A stretch of DNA of 64,000 nucleotides from Halorubrum sp. PV6 (GTDB lineage: Archaea; Halobacteriota; Halobacteria; Halobacteriales; Haloferacaceae): NCBI RefSeq assembly GCF_003990725.2, contig NZ_CP030064.1, forward strand, positions 2,480,001-2,544,000, given 5' to 3'. A program made the position numbers and the translations under genes. Shown here one piece after another: positions 17,097 to 25,443 of the stretch. Within the stretch, counting starts at the first letter, position 1. Every line of letters starts with the position of its first letter. The notes beneath the pieces were generated by a model, which was given only the letters and a program-made list of their open reading frames with translations, was not told where the DNA came from and ran no database searches.

Positions 17097-17699
17097 ATGT
17101 CCGAGGCTCAGACCGTTCAGCTGTCGTACGACGACGGTGCACGAGCGGTCGAACTCGCGCGGGAGGCGGTCGAGTCGTTCGTCCGACACGGACAACGTGA
17201 ACAACCCGGTAGCATGCGGGAGGCGTTTTACGCCCGCACCGGCGCATTCGTGCGACTGGAGTCCACACGGGGACGCGGTCGGCTCCGCGGCTGCGCCGGC
17301 GCGTGGGAGACGTCCGATCAGCTCGGTCACGCCATCGTCGAGGCCGCCATCAAGGCCGCGTCCGGCGACTCCTGCGGCTCCGAGGTCGAGCCGAAGGAGC
17401 TCGACAACATCACCGTCTCCGTGTTCATCGTCTCGAACACGGTCCTCACCAACGACCCGCTCGCCGACTTACAGATCGGCACCCACGGCGTCGCCGTCGA
17501 CGGCGGGAACTCGCACGGCTGGCTCTACCCGACGGTGCCCGTCGAGAACAACTGGTCCGGCGCCGAGTTCCTCTCGCGCGCCTGCCGGAAGGCCAAGCTC
17601 GCGCCGAACGCGTGGGAAGACGAGGAGACGATGGTGACGCTCATCGAGGGACAGGTGTTCCGCGAGCGCGCAGACGGCGGCGCCGTCGAAGAGCTGTAA
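17097..17699 (+). CDS. AMMECR1-domain protein (TIGR00296 family)
   Basis: A 200-residue single-domain AMMECR1 protein. The signature is GRLRGCAGAW (family consensus LRGCIG; Ile is replaced by Ala), followed by VEAAIKAASGD, NITVSVFIVS and the EKNNWS-like segment VPVENNWSGAEFLSRACRKAKL. The family is conserved from archaea to humans. Its biochemical role is not established; a link to radical-SAM and MEMO partners is known in other organisms. No MEMO gene is adjacent here. The length matches archaeal homologues. It diverges from rnpB. Confidence 0.92.
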   Translation: MSEAQTVQLSYDDGARAVELAREAVESFVRHGQREQPGSMREAFYARTGAFVRLESTRGRGRLRGCAGAWETSDQLGHAIVEAAIKAASGDSCGSEVEPKELDNITVSVFIVSNTVLTNDPLADLQIGTHGVAVDGGNSHGWLYPTVPVENNWSGAEFLSRACRKAKLAPNAWEDEETMVTLIEGQVFRERADGGAVEEL

Positions 17700-17762
17700 C
17701 GACTCGACCGCAACGACGACCCCGTTTCTCCGCCCGACGACGAGCGGCGAGCCGCCCGCACG

Positions 17763-18821
17763 TCACGGGACGTACCAGATTCCCCTGTCGGCGTCGAACA
17801 GGTCGCCGACGACGACGTGCGGAAGCGCGATGATGCTGATCGCGACGCTCCAGAACGCCACCGCGCCGGGCAGCAGCGACGACCCCGCGAAGGGGTTCGG
17901 GAACGCGACGTACAGCGCGGCGACGACGGTGAACGTCGCGAGCGCGCCGACCGCCATCAGCGCCCACGCCCGCAGCGCGGCCGCCGACACGGAGTCACCC
18001 CCCACGAGGTCCCAGTCGTCCTCGCCGACCGGCTCGGCCTCGACCGTCGCCGTCCGCGCGACCTGGCGGGCGGAGTACCAGAACGGGAAGTAGAGCCCGA
18101 CGGCGACGAGCACCGGGACGACGGCGAAGTACACGGCCAGCAGGACGCTCTCGCCGGCGTCGACGAGCCACGCCCGACCGCCGCCGCGGACGTAGCCCAG
18201 CGCGATGTGCGCGACGAGCGCGGCGGCGTAGCCGGCGAGGATCACCCCGCGAACCGTGTCGGTGGGGCCGCGCGTGAGCGCGCCGGCGTCGACGAGGCCG
18301 ACCATGAGCGTGCTAAACGCGTAGAAGGTGTCGCTGTGGAACACCATCGGCACGAGCATCACGGCGCCGCCCCGGACCGCGGCGGCGAGCGCTCGCTGCG
18401 GCCGCGTCTGGAGGTGCGGGACGCCGACGGTCGCTTCGAGGACGCGAACCCCGCCGATTCCGCCCTTCGCCATCGCGACGACCAGCGCGAGACCGAGGCC
18501 GGCGACCGGGGCGATCAGGAACAGGCCGACGAAGCCGGCGATCCCGCCGAGGTACGCGGCGACGTACCGCCAGCGGAACGACGGTCGCCGCCGCCTGAGG
18601 TTCTCGAAGTGTTCGTACCCGCCGTGCGGGAGGTTCAGGGCGATCATCCCCACGAGGTAGACGATCATCTGTGCCTCGATCGGAACGGACACGCCGGCGA
18701 GCGCGACCGCGCCGAACCCGGCGATGAGCGCCGCGAGCGCCGCCCGCGAGAGCCCGATCGACGGGTGGGTCCGCGTCCCGCCGACCGACCGCCACAGCCG
18801 CTTTTGAACGGTCAGGGACAT
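17763..18821 (-). CDS. Brp/Blh-like membrane protein with altered active site
   Basis: A 352-residue integral membrane protein with eight or more helices, of the Brp/Blh beta-carotene 15,15'-dioxygenase family that makes retinal. The family PHGxxDH motif appears as PHGGYEH (His66, His71), and VFHSDTFY (His162) and PHVVVGD (His335) are also present. The metal-binding WHSxRH motif of true Blh enzymes reads WYSARQ at residues 248-253, so both histidines are lost. The start ATG 18821 (MSLTVQKRLW) is preferred to an upstream in-frame codon. It is divergent from the CrtI-type desaturase gene, which supports a carotenoid-related role, but dioxygenase activity is doubtful. Confidence 0.82.
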   Translation of the reverse strand: MSLTVQKRLWRSVGGTRTHPSIGLSRAALAALIAGFGAVALAGVSVPIEAQMIVYLVGMIALNLPHGGYEHFENLRRRRPSFRWRYVAAYLGGIAGFVGLFLIAPVAGLGLALVVAMAKGGIGGVRVLEATVGVPHLQTRPQRALAAAVRGGAVMLVPMVFHSDTFYAFSTLMVGLVDAGALTRGPTDTVRGVILAGYAAALVAHIALGYVRGGGRAWLVDAGESVLLAVYFAVVPVLVAVGLYFPFWYSARQVARTATVEAEPVGEDDWDLVGGDSVSAAALRAWALMAVGALATFTVVAALYVAFPNPFAGSSLLPGAVAFWSVAISIIALPHVVVGDLFDADRGIWYVP

Positions 18822-18924
18822 TACAGCGGACGTACGGACGGGATAACAAAATCCGTCCGGGCGCGATCCCACGCTCCGGGAACGGCACGAATTGCCAAGG
18901 GTCGGGGTCACGTACCGATCGGAT

Positions 18925-20499
18925 ATGGCCGACCAGCTTCGCGACGACCCGACGATCACCGTCGTCGGCGGGGGGTTCGGTGGCCTCGCGGCCGCCGCGT
19001 ACCTCGCCGACGCCGGAGGCGAGGTGGAGCTGCTCGAACGCCACGACCGCGTCGGCGGCCACGCCGGCGTGATCGAACGTGACGGCTTCCGGTTCGACTC
19101 GGGGCCGTCGTGGTACCTGATGCCGGACGTGTTCGAGCGCTTCTTCGGGCACTTCGACCGAGAGCCCGAAGACTACTACGAGTTGGAGCGGCTCGACCCC
19201 CAGTACCGAGTGTTCTGGAAGGACGGGGACCGCGCCACCATCGCGCCGAACCGCGAGAACGTCCACGAGGTGTTCGAGTCCTACGAGCCCGGCGCCGGCG
19301 ACGCGCTCGCCGAGTACCTCGACCGCGCCGAGCGCAACTACGACCTCGCGATGGACCGGGTGGTGTACGAGGGCCGCGACCGGCTGCGCGACTACGTCGA
19401 CACCGACCTCCTCCCGCTGGCCCCGCGATACCGCCTGTTCGGGAACATGGACGACTACGTGGGGCGGTACGTCGACCATCCGAAGCTCAAACAGCTGTTG
19501 GAGTACACGCTGGTGTTCCTCGGCGGCTCGCCGTACAACACGCCGGCGCTGTACAGCATCATGAGCCACGTCGACCTGAACATGAACGTCTTCTACCCCG
19601 AGGGCGGCATCGCCGGGGTGGTCGACGCGCTCGCGACCCTCGCTCGCGAGCGGGGAGTTAGGATAGAGACGGGCGTCGAGGTGCGGTCCATCGACGGCCG
19701 AGCCGGGGCGTTCGACCTGACGACCGACGCCGGGACGCGACGGACGGACCTCGTCGTCAGCAACGCCAACCCGGCGTACGTCGAGCAGGAACTGCTCGAC
19801 CCGAGCGACCGCGACCACGACCCTGGCTACTGGGACGACCGCACCTACGCGCCCTCCGCGTACATGCTGTACCTCGGCGTCGAGGGCGACGTGGGGCCGC
19901 TCGCGCACCACTCGCTCGTCTTACCGACCGACTGGTCCGACCACTTCGAGGCCATCTTCGAGGAGCCGCGCTGGCCGGACGACCCCGCCTACTACCTCTC
20001 CGTCGCCTCCGAGACGGACGAGACGGTCGCGCCCGACGGCCACCACGCCGTCGTCGCGCTGGTCCCCATCGCGCCCGGCTTAGAGGACGGGCCGGCGGTG
20101 CGCGAGCGCTACCGCGAGAAGGTGTTGGCCGACCTCGCCGAACACGCCGGCGTCGACCTCCGCGACCGGATCGTCTCCGAGACGACCGCCTGCGTCAGCG
20201 ACTTCGCCGACCGCTACGGCGACCCGCAGGGGACGGCGCTGGGGCTCGCACACACGCTCTTCCAGACGGGGCCGCTCCGCCCCGGCCACCGCGCCGGCCT
20301 CGACGGCCTCTACTACGTCGGCTCGTTCACGGGGCCGGGAATCGGGATGCCGATGTGTCTCATCAGCGGCGAGCACGCGGCGACCGCCCTCGGAGAGGAC
20401 TACCCCGAAGCCCTCGGCGGCGACGGGCTGACGCTCGACGCGGCACACCCGACCGGGTCGGAGCCGGCCGGCTCGGCGACGCCGCCCCGGTCGCGGTGA
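18925..20499 (+). CDS. crtI: Phytoene desaturase family protein (CrtI-type)
   Basis: A 524-residue FAD-dependent carotenoid desaturase/isomerase. The N-terminal dinucleotide fold is VVGGGFGGLAAAAYL, then ELLERHDRVGGHAG. The family C-terminal signature appears as LDGLYYVGSFTGPGIGMPMCLISG. Substrate-channel segments such as FDSGPSWYLMPDVFERFF and YPEGGIAGVVDAL match CrtI proteins. It would convert phytoene toward lycopene, or act later in bacterioruberin synthesis. The proline-rich last 30 residues vary. A phytoene synthase gene lies 5 kb downstream and a Brp-like gene is divergent. Confidence 0.93.
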   Translation: MADQLRDDPTITVVGGGFGGLAAAAYLADAGGEVELLERHDRVGGHAGVIERDGFRFDSGPSWYLMPDVFERFFGHFDREPEDYYELERLDPQYRVFWKDGDRATIAPNRENVHEVFESYEPGAGDALAEYLDRAERNYDLAMDRVVYEGRDRLRDYVDTDLLPLAPRYRLFGNMDDYVGRYVDHPKLKQLLEYTLVFLGGSPYNTPALYSIMSHVDLNMNVFYPEGGIAGVVDALATLARERGVRIETGVEVRSIDGRAGAFDLTTDAGTRRTDLVVSNANPAYVEQELLDPSDRDHDPGYWDDRTYAPSAYMLYLGVEGDVGPLAHHSLVLPTDWSDHFEAIFEEPRWPDDPAYYLSVASETDETVAPDGHHAVVALVPIAPGLEDGPAVRERYREKVLADLAEHAGVDLRDRIVSETTACVSDFADRYGDPQGTALGLAHTLFQTGPLRPGHRAGLDGLYYVGSFTGPGIGMPMCLISGEHAATALGEDYPEALGGDGLTLDAAHPTGSEPAGSATPPRSR

Positions 20500-20529
20500 C
20501 GGCTGGCGAGCGACCCCGCGCCGGGCGAA

Positions 20530-21696
20530 TCACGCCGTCGGTTCCGAATCGTACCCGACAGCCGCCGCGTCGGCGAGCGCGCGCTCGGCGGCCGCGTCGA
20601 TGTCGAACGGCTCGTCCGCGACCACCTCGCCGTCGCGGATCACCGGCTCCATGAGCGACTCGGCGCCGTCGGGGCCCGCGCGGCCCGCCAGTCCGACCGC
20701 GTGCGCGCCGTCCGCGGTGCGGTAGACGGCCTTCGTGCCGGAGAGTTTGCCGCGCTTCGCGGCCGGCTCCCCGTCGACCTCAACCACGTCGAGCGCGAAG
20801 TCGACCGGCTCGGCGTTGGAGACGTACCCGCCGACGCCGAACCCGTCGACGACGTCGCGCAGCTCACGGAGGTCGGCGGGACCGAGACCGCCGGAGACGT
20901 ACACGTCGACGTCCTCGTGCCCCCGAACGTCCAGCTCCCAGCGCACCTCCCGGATGATGTGCCTGAAGTCGCCGCGCCGCGAGCCCGTGGTGTCGAGCCG
21001 GACGCCGTCGAGCCGGTCGCCGAGCGTCTCGACCGCGCGCAACACCTCGTCGACCTCGTCGGAGTAGGTGTCACAGAGGGCGATCCGGGGGACCGATTCG
21101 TCGGCGGCCGCGTCGAAGGCGCGCCACGCCGCCTCCTGTTCGCCCCGACCGAAGCAGATGGCGAGGGCGTGCGGCATCGTCCCCGACGCCTCCCGGCCGA
21201 GCGTCTCGCCGGCGGCGACGTGCGAGAACCCGTCGAAGCCGGCGACGAGCGCCGAGCGCTCGACCATCGCGGTCATCGACGGGTGGACGTGACGCGCCCC
21301 GAACGAGAGCAGTTGGGTGTCCGGCGCGGTGACGCGGCAGTCCAGCCCGGCGGTCGCGACGCCGGACGCGTGCGAGAGGAATCCGAGCAGCGAGGTCTCC
21401 AGTCGCGCGAACGCGAGGTACGGCCCCTCGATCCGCATCACCGGGCCGCCGTCGAACAGGCGGCCCTCCGGGATCGCGTCGACGTCGACGTCGCGGCCCT
21501 CCAAGAGCGCGACCGCGTCTTTCAGCCCGGCGAACAGTTCGAAGTCGCCGTCGGGGAACTGATCTGCGGTCACCTCGGCGACGACGCGGGGGTTCCGCCC
21601 CGCGTGTTCGAGGGCGGCCGCGGTCCGCTCGAAGTACGCGTCGGTCGCCCGACCCTCCCGGATCGCGGCCGCGTCGACGATGTCGAACTCCGTCAT
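20530..21696 (-). CDS. pncB: Nicotinate phosphoribosyltransferase
   Basis: A 388-residue type II phosphoribosyltransferase that couples nicotinic acid and PRPP to form nicotinate mononucleotide in NAD salvage. Visible features include the N-terminal TDAYFERT, RIEGPYLAFARLET, SFGARHVHPSM and the barrel motifs GVRLDTTGSRRGDFRH and DVYVSGGLGPADLREL, which hold the PRPP phosphates. The later GKLSGTKAVYRT is typical of archaeal members. ATG 21696 is chosen because it begins the conserved MTEFDIVDAAAIREG; a start at 21774 is also in frame. A nicotinamidase-like gene at 23822 would supply the substrate. Confidence 0.93.
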   Translation of the reverse strand: MTEFDIVDAAAIREGRATDAYFERTAAALEHAGRNPRVVAEVTADQFPDGDFELFAGLKDAVALLEGRDVDVDAIPEGRLFDGGPVMRIEGPYLAFARLETSLLGFLSHASGVATAGLDCRVTAPDTQLLSFGARHVHPSMTAMVERSALVAGFDGFSHVAAGETLGREASGTMPHALAICFGRGEQEAAWRAFDAAADESVPRIALCDTYSDEVDEVLRAVETLGDRLDGVRLDTTGSRRGDFRHIIREVRWELDVRGHEDVDVYVSGGLGPADLRELRDVVDGFGVGGYVSNAEPVDFALDVVEVDGEPAAKRGKLSGTKAVYRTADGAHAVGLAGRAGPDGAESLMEPVIRDGEVVADEPFDIDAAAERALADAAAVGYDSEPTA

Positions 21697-21798
21697 ACCC
21701 GACAGTTCGACCGCGTGGGGAGAAAAGCCATCCGAGTCTTCCGAGTGGAACAGGAGAGAGCAGAGGGCGGTCAAAGAGCGGGCGACGACGCCGATCGG

Positions 21799-23523
21799 TC
21801 AGGGCCGGACGCGACGCGCGCCCAACGCCACCACCGCGAGGAGGGCGACGAGCGCGGCCGTGACGCCGAACCCGGGCGTGCCGTCGCCGGTGCCGGCGTC
21901 GGGGCCGGCGTCGTCGCCGCCGTCGTCGCCGGACCCGATGTCGGGGTCGTCGGTGTCTGCCCCGTCCGCGTCGTCGCCGTCGGTGTCGCCCGCCTCGTCG
22001 CCGTCGGAGGTCGTGGGGACGGCGAGGTCGGCGTTCGGCCGGAGGTCGCGGACGCCGTCGGGGGCGGGGGCGTGCGTGATCGTCACGCGAGTCCCGGTGC
22101 GCTCGACGGCGTAGGCCCCGCGGAAGTCGCCGTCGGGGATCTCGTACACCTCGCCGGCGGTGAACTCGTCGCCGCCGTGGGCGGTGAGCATCCGCAGGTA
22201 CGCCTCGCGGAACTCGGTCGCGTCCGCGGTCGTCTGCCACTCCGTCGCCCAGACGTAGCCGTCGCGATCCCCGTTTCGGTAGGGGTACAGCTCGTCGTCG
22301 GCCCAGCCGGCGGTCGCGGGGTGTTCGTAGTTGTAGGTGAACCGCGTCTCGAGGCGCTCGTCGGTCTGGGTGTGGACCTGCACGTTTTCTCGGACGCTCG
22401 CGGACGGGTCGAAGATCGAGTAGCCGTACTCGTAGCTCTGGTACCAGAACATCACGAACATCGACGCCTCGCCGGCGGTGTCGGCGCCCTCGACACCCTG
22501 GTCGGGGTAGGTCTCCCAGCCGCCGGTGGCGGTGTCCTCGAACTCGATATCGCGGGTCTCGTAGTCCGGGTCGCGATGGATCACCTCGGCGGTCGACCCC
22601 GGCGGGTCGTTCATCGTCTCGTTGACCGCGCGCCACCCGTCGGCCGCGACGAGTTCGCGGACGTAGAGCGCGCCGTCGCCGTACGGCTGGAGGATCGTCT
22701 GGAGGATGCCGAAGTTGTAGTCGGCCCCCGAACCGCCCCCGCCGCCGGACTCGGGCGGGTCGGGACAGGTCCAGTTGTCCGCACAGCGGGCGGCGTAGCG
22801 CTCCTCGACGTGTACCGCCTCGCCCTCGACGATCCCGTTTATCGCGAGGTCGCCGTCCTGCGTCTCGCCGGCGTAGCGGGGCCGCGAGAGGTCGTGGTAC
22901 TGGTCTTGCATCGCGTGGATCAGTTCGTGTGCCAGCGTGGAGGGGGCGATCTGGGGGTCCTCGTCCGCCGGGATGACGAGCACGATCCGGTCTTGGGCCG
23001 GCGAGTAGAACCCGGAGACCGCGCTACCGTAGACACCGCCGATGGCGTCGGAGGTGTTCTCCGCCTCGCCGACGACGAACAGCGCCTTCCACACCTGGTC
23101 GTTCCAGCGCTGGAACTCGGGGTCCGAGCCGCCGAACCCGCCGGCGGCGGAGTCGTTCATGAAGTCGGACCGGGCCACCGTCTCGACCGGCACGTCGCGG
23201 CGGAAGGGGCGCTCGCGGATGTGCTCGACCTGCGCCATCGTCAGGTCCGTCAGCGCCGCGAGTTCGGCCTGCGTCAGCCCGTCCGCCTGGTCGAAGGCCA
23301 CCGCGTCCTCGTAGTGGGTCCCGTTCCAGCAGCCGACGAGCTCGGGGCCGTCGCCGGCGTCGCACTCGGCGGGGGTCGCGCTGGTCGGCGCCCCGGCGTG
23401 GATCGCGGCCGACCCGGTGGGGCTGGCTGGCGCGGTCTCGACGGCGGCGCCGGCGCCGGCGCCGGCGCCGACCGCGAGGAGCAGTACGGCGGCGACGACC
23501 GAAAGGGCGAGGACCCGTCGCAT
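21799..23523 (-). CDS. Hvo_1808-type surface protein with PGF-CTERM anchor
   Basis: A 574-residue exported protein. The N-terminal signal peptide is about residues 1-28. A zinc-metallopeptidase-like HELIH (199-203) lies in TLAHELIHAMQDQYHDL, with a downstream Glu in NGIVEGEAVH as possible third ligand. It is followed by a Trp/Tyr-rich domain, a Thr/Asp/Gly-rich acidic stalk (about 510-550) and a C-terminal TPGFGVTAALVALL...ARR sorting signal of the PGF-CTERM type, which archaeosortase A uses for lipid anchoring. It resembles the haloarchaeal Hvo_1808 family. Peptidase activity is inferred only. Confidence 0.88.
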   Translation of the reverse strand: MRRVLALSVVAAVLLLAVGAGAGAGAAVETAPASPTGSAAIHAGAPTSATPAECDAGDGPELVGCWNGTHYEDAVAFDQADGLTQAELAALTDLTMAQVEHIRERPFRRDVPVETVARSDFMNDSAAGGFGGSDPEFQRWNDQVWKALFVVGEAENTSDAIGGVYGSAVSGFYSPAQDRIVLVIPADEDPQIAPSTLAHELIHAMQDQYHDLSRPRYAGETQDGDLAINGIVEGEAVHVEERYAARCADNWTCPDPPESGGGGGSGADYNFGILQTILQPYGDGALYVRELVAADGWRAVNETMNDPPGSTAEVIHRDPDYETRDIEFEDTATGGWETYPDQGVEGADTAGEASMFVMFWYQSYEYGYSIFDPSASVRENVQVHTQTDERLETRFTYNYEHPATAGWADDELYPYRNGDRDGYVWATEWQTTADATEFREAYLRMLTAHGGDEFTAGEVYEIPDGDFRGAYAVERTGTRVTITHAPAPDGVRDLRPNADLAVPTTSDGDEAGDTDGDDADGADTDDPDIGSGDDGGDDAGPDAGTGDGTPGFGVTAALVALLAVVALGARRVRP

Positions 23524-23581
23524 AACTCCGATTACGGTCGACTCGGTAAGTAGTTTGTCGGTGGGGAACGGTGGGGCACCC

Positions 23582-23665
23582 GTCGGGTGGGGTGCGTCGA
23601 CGTGCGCCTGTCGGGTGGAGGGCGTCGACGTGCGCCTGCCGGGTGGAGGGCGTCGACGGCGACGC
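23582..23665 (+). repeat. Three tandem 28-bp repeats
   Basis: Units start at 23582, 23610 and 23638, sharing GTCGGGTGGAGGGCGTCGAC and GTGCGCCT with few changes. They lie in the 298-bp gap between the divergent surface-protein and nicotinamidase-like genes, just upstream of two TATA-like elements (TTTATATA at 23685-23692, ATATATAA at 23716-23723). The gap holds no convincing gene. Confidence 0.85.
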
Positions 23666-23821
23666 CGGCAGACCGCGACGGCCGTTTATATACGTCCGGT
23701 GGAGGCGAGCGGGCGATATATAAATGGCCGACCTGACCGCGCGGCGACCTCGTCGCGGAGCGGCCGCCGTCCGCCGACGCGGCGACGGGAGTTTTTGCGT
23801 CTCGCGGTCCTACCGGCGCCC

Positions 23822-24397
23822 ATGCCGTATGATCCGACCGAGACCGCGGTTATCGTCGTCGACATGCAGAACGGCTTCTGTCACCCCGACGGGAGCCTCT
23901 ACGCCGAGCCGAGCGCGGCGGCCGTCGAGCCGGTCACGGCGCTCGTCGACCGGGCCCGCGAGGCCGGCGCGAGCGTCGTCTACACCCGCGACGTCCACCC
24001 GCCGGAGCAGTTCGACGACGCCCACTACTACGACGAGTTCGAGCGGTGGGGCGAACACGTCGTCGAGGGGTCGTGGGACGCCGAACTCGTCGCCGACCTC
24101 GACGTGCGCGAGGCGGACCACGTCGTCGAGAAACACACCTACGACGCCTTTTACCGGACGGATCTGGAGGGGTATCTCGACGCGCACGGGATCAACGACC
24201 TGCTCATCTGCGGGACGCTCGCGAACGTCTGCGTGCTCCATACGGCCGGCAGCGCGGGGCTCCGCGACTACCGGCCCGTCGTCGTCGAGGACGCGCTCGG
24301 CTACATCACCGAGGACCACCGGGAGTACGCCGTCGACCACGCCGACTGGCTGTTCGGGGAGACGACGACCCGCGACGCCGTCGCGTTCGACTCGTAG
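23822..24397 (+). CDS. Isochorismatase-family cysteine hydrolase, probable nicotinamidase
   Basis: A 191-residue hydrolase with the full catalytic triad: Asp14 (VVDMQNGF), Lys104 (VVEKHTYDAFY) and Cys137 (GTLANVCVLH, with the family cis-peptide region). A metal site typical of nicotinamidase is visible as Asp57-x-His59 (TRDVHPP) and His68. This favours nicotinamidase/pyrazinamidase over isochorismatase. It would deamidate nicotinamide to nicotinate, which the nicotinate phosphoribosyltransferase encoded 2 kb away uses. The divergent neighbour is the PGF-CTERM surface protein gene. The substrate is inferred from the metal ligands and context. Confidence 0.88.
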   Translation: MPYDPTETAVIVVDMQNGFCHPDGSLYAEPSAAAVEPVTALVDRAREAGASVVYTRDVHPPEQFDDAHYYDEFERWGEHVVEGSWDAELVADLDVREADHVVEKHTYDAFYRTDLEGYLDAHGINDLLICGTLANVCVLHTAGSAGLRDYRPVVVEDALGYITEDHREYAVDHADWLFGETTTRDAVAFDS

Positions 24398-24493
24398 GAG
24401 GGGAAACCGGCGGACGACCGCGACGCGCGGCCGGTTATCAGCCGCGTGAATCGGCGTGTAAGCCTTTTTAGCCGCGATGCGGTCGAGACGCGT

Positions 24494-25057
24494 ATGGAAC
24501 TCTCTCGGCGCGGCATCTTGGGCGGGGTCGGGGCCGCGGTGGCGGTCGGTGTCGTCGGCTTCGCCGGCGCCGCCTCGGTGACGGACGACGACGCGGCGGC
24601 CGGCGGGACCGGCCCCGACAACCCGGTGAGCGGCGACGCGAGCGTCGGCGCGGGCGACGACGGCGAACAGGGCGGTTCGGTCCCGGTCGACCCCGACGCC
24701 CCGTTCGAGGCGCGGCTGCTCCGCGACGGCGAGGACGACCGGCGGCTCTTCGGCGCCGGCGATCTGGCCCGCGTTCAGGGCGTGATCACGGAAGACGACG
24801 AACACCTCGTGTACGTCTCGCTCGGCGAGGCGGGCGTCGAGGGGCTCCGGACGGGGTTGGAAGACGCGGGCGCGACCGACGAGCCGGAGCGGTTCGTGGT
24901 GTCGATGACGCTCGACGGCACCGAGGTCAGGCGGGTCGAACTGGACGAGGCGACCGTGTCGGCGCTGACCGACGAGGAGTGGGGCGGGGTCGTGACGCTC
25001 CCGTTCGGCGAGCAGACGGTCGCGCAGTCGGTGTACGACTCGCTGGCCGACGAGTGA
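24494..25057 (+). CDS. Exported or membrane-anchored haloarchaeal protein of unknown function
   Basis: A 187-residue protein. The N-terminus ELSRRGILGGVGAAVAVGVVG has a twin-arginine pair before a hydrophobic stretch, so it is probably exported by Tat or anchored by this helix; there is no lipobox Cys. A Gly/Asp-rich linker (30-70) leads to a compact alpha/beta domain with ARVQGVITEDDEHLVYVSL and FVVSMTLDGTEVRRVELDE. I do not recognise the domain with confidence. I chose ATG 24494, since the upstream in-frame extension would hide the twin-arginine signal. Confidence 0.7.
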   Translation: MELSRRGILGGVGAAVAVGVVGFAGAASVTDDDAAAGGTGPDNPVSGDASVGAGDDGEQGGSVPVDPDAPFEARLLRDGEDDRRLFGAGDLARVQGVITEDDEHLVYVSLGEAGVEGLRTGLEDAGATDEPERFVVSMTLDGTEVRRVELDEATVSALTDEEWGGVVTLPFGEQTVAQSVYDSLADE

Positions 25058-25173
25058 CCGTATGTAACCTATAGCCGTCGTTCTTAACCCATAGCCGTCG
25101 CGATTGTTTCCGAACGGGCGCGTTGTGGGCCTCCGAGGACAGCGGTTATGACGGCGGCGCTCGTAGAGGTTAT

Positions 25174-25317
25174 ATGAGCGACGCCGAGGGCGCGTCCGCC
25201 GGCGATGTCGGCGGGCGGCCCTGCCCACTGTGCGAGACGCCGATGTATCACCGCCACTGTAAGTACGTGTGCCCCGAACACGGCGTCGTGTACGACTGCA
25301 GTGACACGTTTTACTGA
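25174..25317 (+). CDS. Small zinc-finger protein (HVO_2523-like)
   Basis: A 47-residue protein with the dense metal-binding pattern CPLC (17-20), HRHC (26-29), CPEHG (33-37) and Cys42. This resembles the small CPxCG-type zinc-finger proteins that are widespread in haloarchaea. Their roles are regulatory or unknown. ATG 25174 follows a GTTATATG sequence and begins a clean acidic N-terminus. It lies upstream of the phytoene synthase gene on the same strand, about 130 bp away. Confidence 0.78.
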   Translation: MSDAEGASAGDVGGRPCPLCETPMYHRHCKYVCPEHGVVYDCSDTFY

Positions 25318-25443
25318 TGGTCGAGAGCCCGCCGGTTGGATACCAAACTATGTTGTGCGAACTGTTATGTTCTTGGGGTTCGACTCGTATGTTATGATCG
25401 GCGACCCGCTCTCGATCCTCCCTACCGACTGCCAGAGGCCAGC

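Noticed and set aside
20701-23553. A 950-codon plus-strand frame
   Set aside because: It is the antisense shadow of pncB and the surface-protein gene.
23822-24397. True isochorismatase for siderophore synthesis
   Set aside because: Nicotinamidase metal ligands are present and no siderophore genes are nearby.
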